Of a stretch of 13,931 nucleotides of DNA, positions 13,497 to 13,931 are shown piece after piece. The position numbers and the translations under genes are program-made. The notes beneath the pieces are model-generated. The model was not told the origin of the DNA and searched no databases. It saw nothing but the letters and a program-made list of their open reading frames with translations. This DNA comes from an uncultured Lachnospiraceae bacterium (GTDB taxonomy: Bacteria > Bacillota > Clostridia > Lachnospirales > Lachnospiraceae), in contig CAJUFU010000016.1 in the NCBI GenBank assembly GCA_910585555.1, positions 42,176 through 56,106 of the forward strand. Reading direction: 5' to 3'. The first letter of the stretch is position 1; every line of letters begins with the position of its first letter.

Positions 13497-13931
13497 TTAC
13501 TTCACCGCACCATTGACAACGCCGTTCAAAATCTGCTTCTGGCATATCACGTAGAAGATCAAAATCGGTATCAGTGAAAGCAGATAGGAGGCAAATGCCA
13601 GGTTATAGTTCGTTCCAAACTGTGACTGGAAGTTAAGCTGTGCAAGGGGCAGTGTATTCTGTCCGGAACCTGCCATGATAACAAGGGGTGTCATCACGTC
13701 ATTCCATACTGCCAATGCTGTCAGTACTGCCACCGTCGCATGCATGGGCCGCATGATGGGGAAGATAATCTTCCAATAAGTTCTCCATGTGGATGCCCCA
13801 TCCACCTTAGCCGCTTCCTCCAATGCCATGGTAATGTTTACCAGGTATCCAGAATATAATAACACATTCATTGGCATATATATATAAAGTGATTGTTTAT
13901 TGCCTATAGTTGCTAATATTGGAAATATATG
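13497..13931 (-). CDS. Carbohydrate ABC transporter permease, 3' part only (MsmG-like)
   Basis: This is the C-terminal 144 residues of an inner-membrane sugar permease. The frame is open to the window edge and enters as HIFPILATIGNKQSLYIY; the first internal Met near 13877 is not the true start. The EAA loop that contacts the ATPase is intact: LEEAAKVDGASTWRTYWKII with the following FPIMRP. Membrane helices follow at VAVLTALAVWNDVM and YLLSLIPILIFYVIC. The C-terminal QKQILNGVVNGAVK tail is typical of the second permease (MsmG/AmyC class) in CUT1 sugar importers. Its place 39 bp before the alpha-galactosidase gene suggests an importer for raffinose-type alpha-galactosides. Upstream partner genes would lie beyond the window. 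Confidence 0.92.
   Translation of the reverse strand, partial: HIFPILATIGNKQSLYIYMPMNVLLYSGYLVNITMALEEAAKVDGASTWRTYWKIIFPIMRPMHATVAVLTALAVWNDVMTPLVIMAGSGQNTLPLAQLNFQSQFGTNYNLAFASYLLSLIPILIFYVICQKQILNGVVNGAVK

Noticed and set aside
1..13931. CRISPR array, insertion sequence, tRNA or rRNA gene
   Set aside because: No regularly spaced direct repeats of CRISPR type, no transposase-like protein and no tRNA or rRNA sequence was found on either strand.

Overview
The window looks like the chromosome of a Gram-positive anaerobe of the Clostridia, most likely Lachnospiraceae. Four things suggest this: LL-diaminopimelate aminotransferase lysine synthesis (dapL), a T-box upstream of aspS-gatCAB, a glutamine synthetase gene followed by an ANTAR-type regulator, and strong GGAGG ribosome binding sites with extended -10 promoters. 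The assignment rests on recognising gene families by eye; no database was searched.

Layout. From 1 to 4760, on the minus strand, a T-box leader is followed by aspS, gatC, gatA and gatB (gatB is cut by the window edge). Together they give the indirect route to Asn-tRNA(Asn), and probably also Gln-tRNA(Gln). From 4879 to 7114 lie dapL and dapF, two late enzymes of diaminopimelate/lysine synthesis, read dapF then dapL on the minus strand. From 7303 to 9428 lies a nitrogen module on the minus strand: promoter, a short leader with an intrinsic terminator and a competing hairpin, glutamine synthetase, and an ANTAR-domain regulator with a degenerate receiver. From about 9430 to 10680 is a visibly A+T-rich plus-strand island with its own promoter and terminator. 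It carries two genes of unknown function, a 64-aa basic protein and a 212-aa helical protein with a C-terminal membrane anchor. Next is a plus-strand membrane-anchored protein with a remnant FMN-binding-like domain (10722-11195). It converges on a minus-strand sugar operon: the end of an ABC sugar permease gene (13497 to the window edge), then a GH36 alpha-galactosidase (11277-13457).

How the parts work together. The strongest regulatory observations are two minus-strand leaders. The aspS leader is a T-box whose specifier loop reads GGGAACA, so Asn (AAC) and Glu (GAA) codons overlap. This matches the reported two-codon T-box of the Clostridium acetobutylicum transamidation operon and fits an AspRS with the His typical of non-discriminating enzymes. 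The glnA leader places a 5-bp hairpin with hexaloop AAAGAC (A at position 1, G at position 4, as in ANTAR targets) at the predicted transcript 5' end, overlapping the 5' arm of a terminator, and an ANTAR protein is encoded downstream of glnA.

The least explained part is the A+T-rich two-gene island. Its larger protein carries an R-x4-H motif in a helical, membrane-tailed protein, which makes a HEPN-like or defence-type role possible but unproven.
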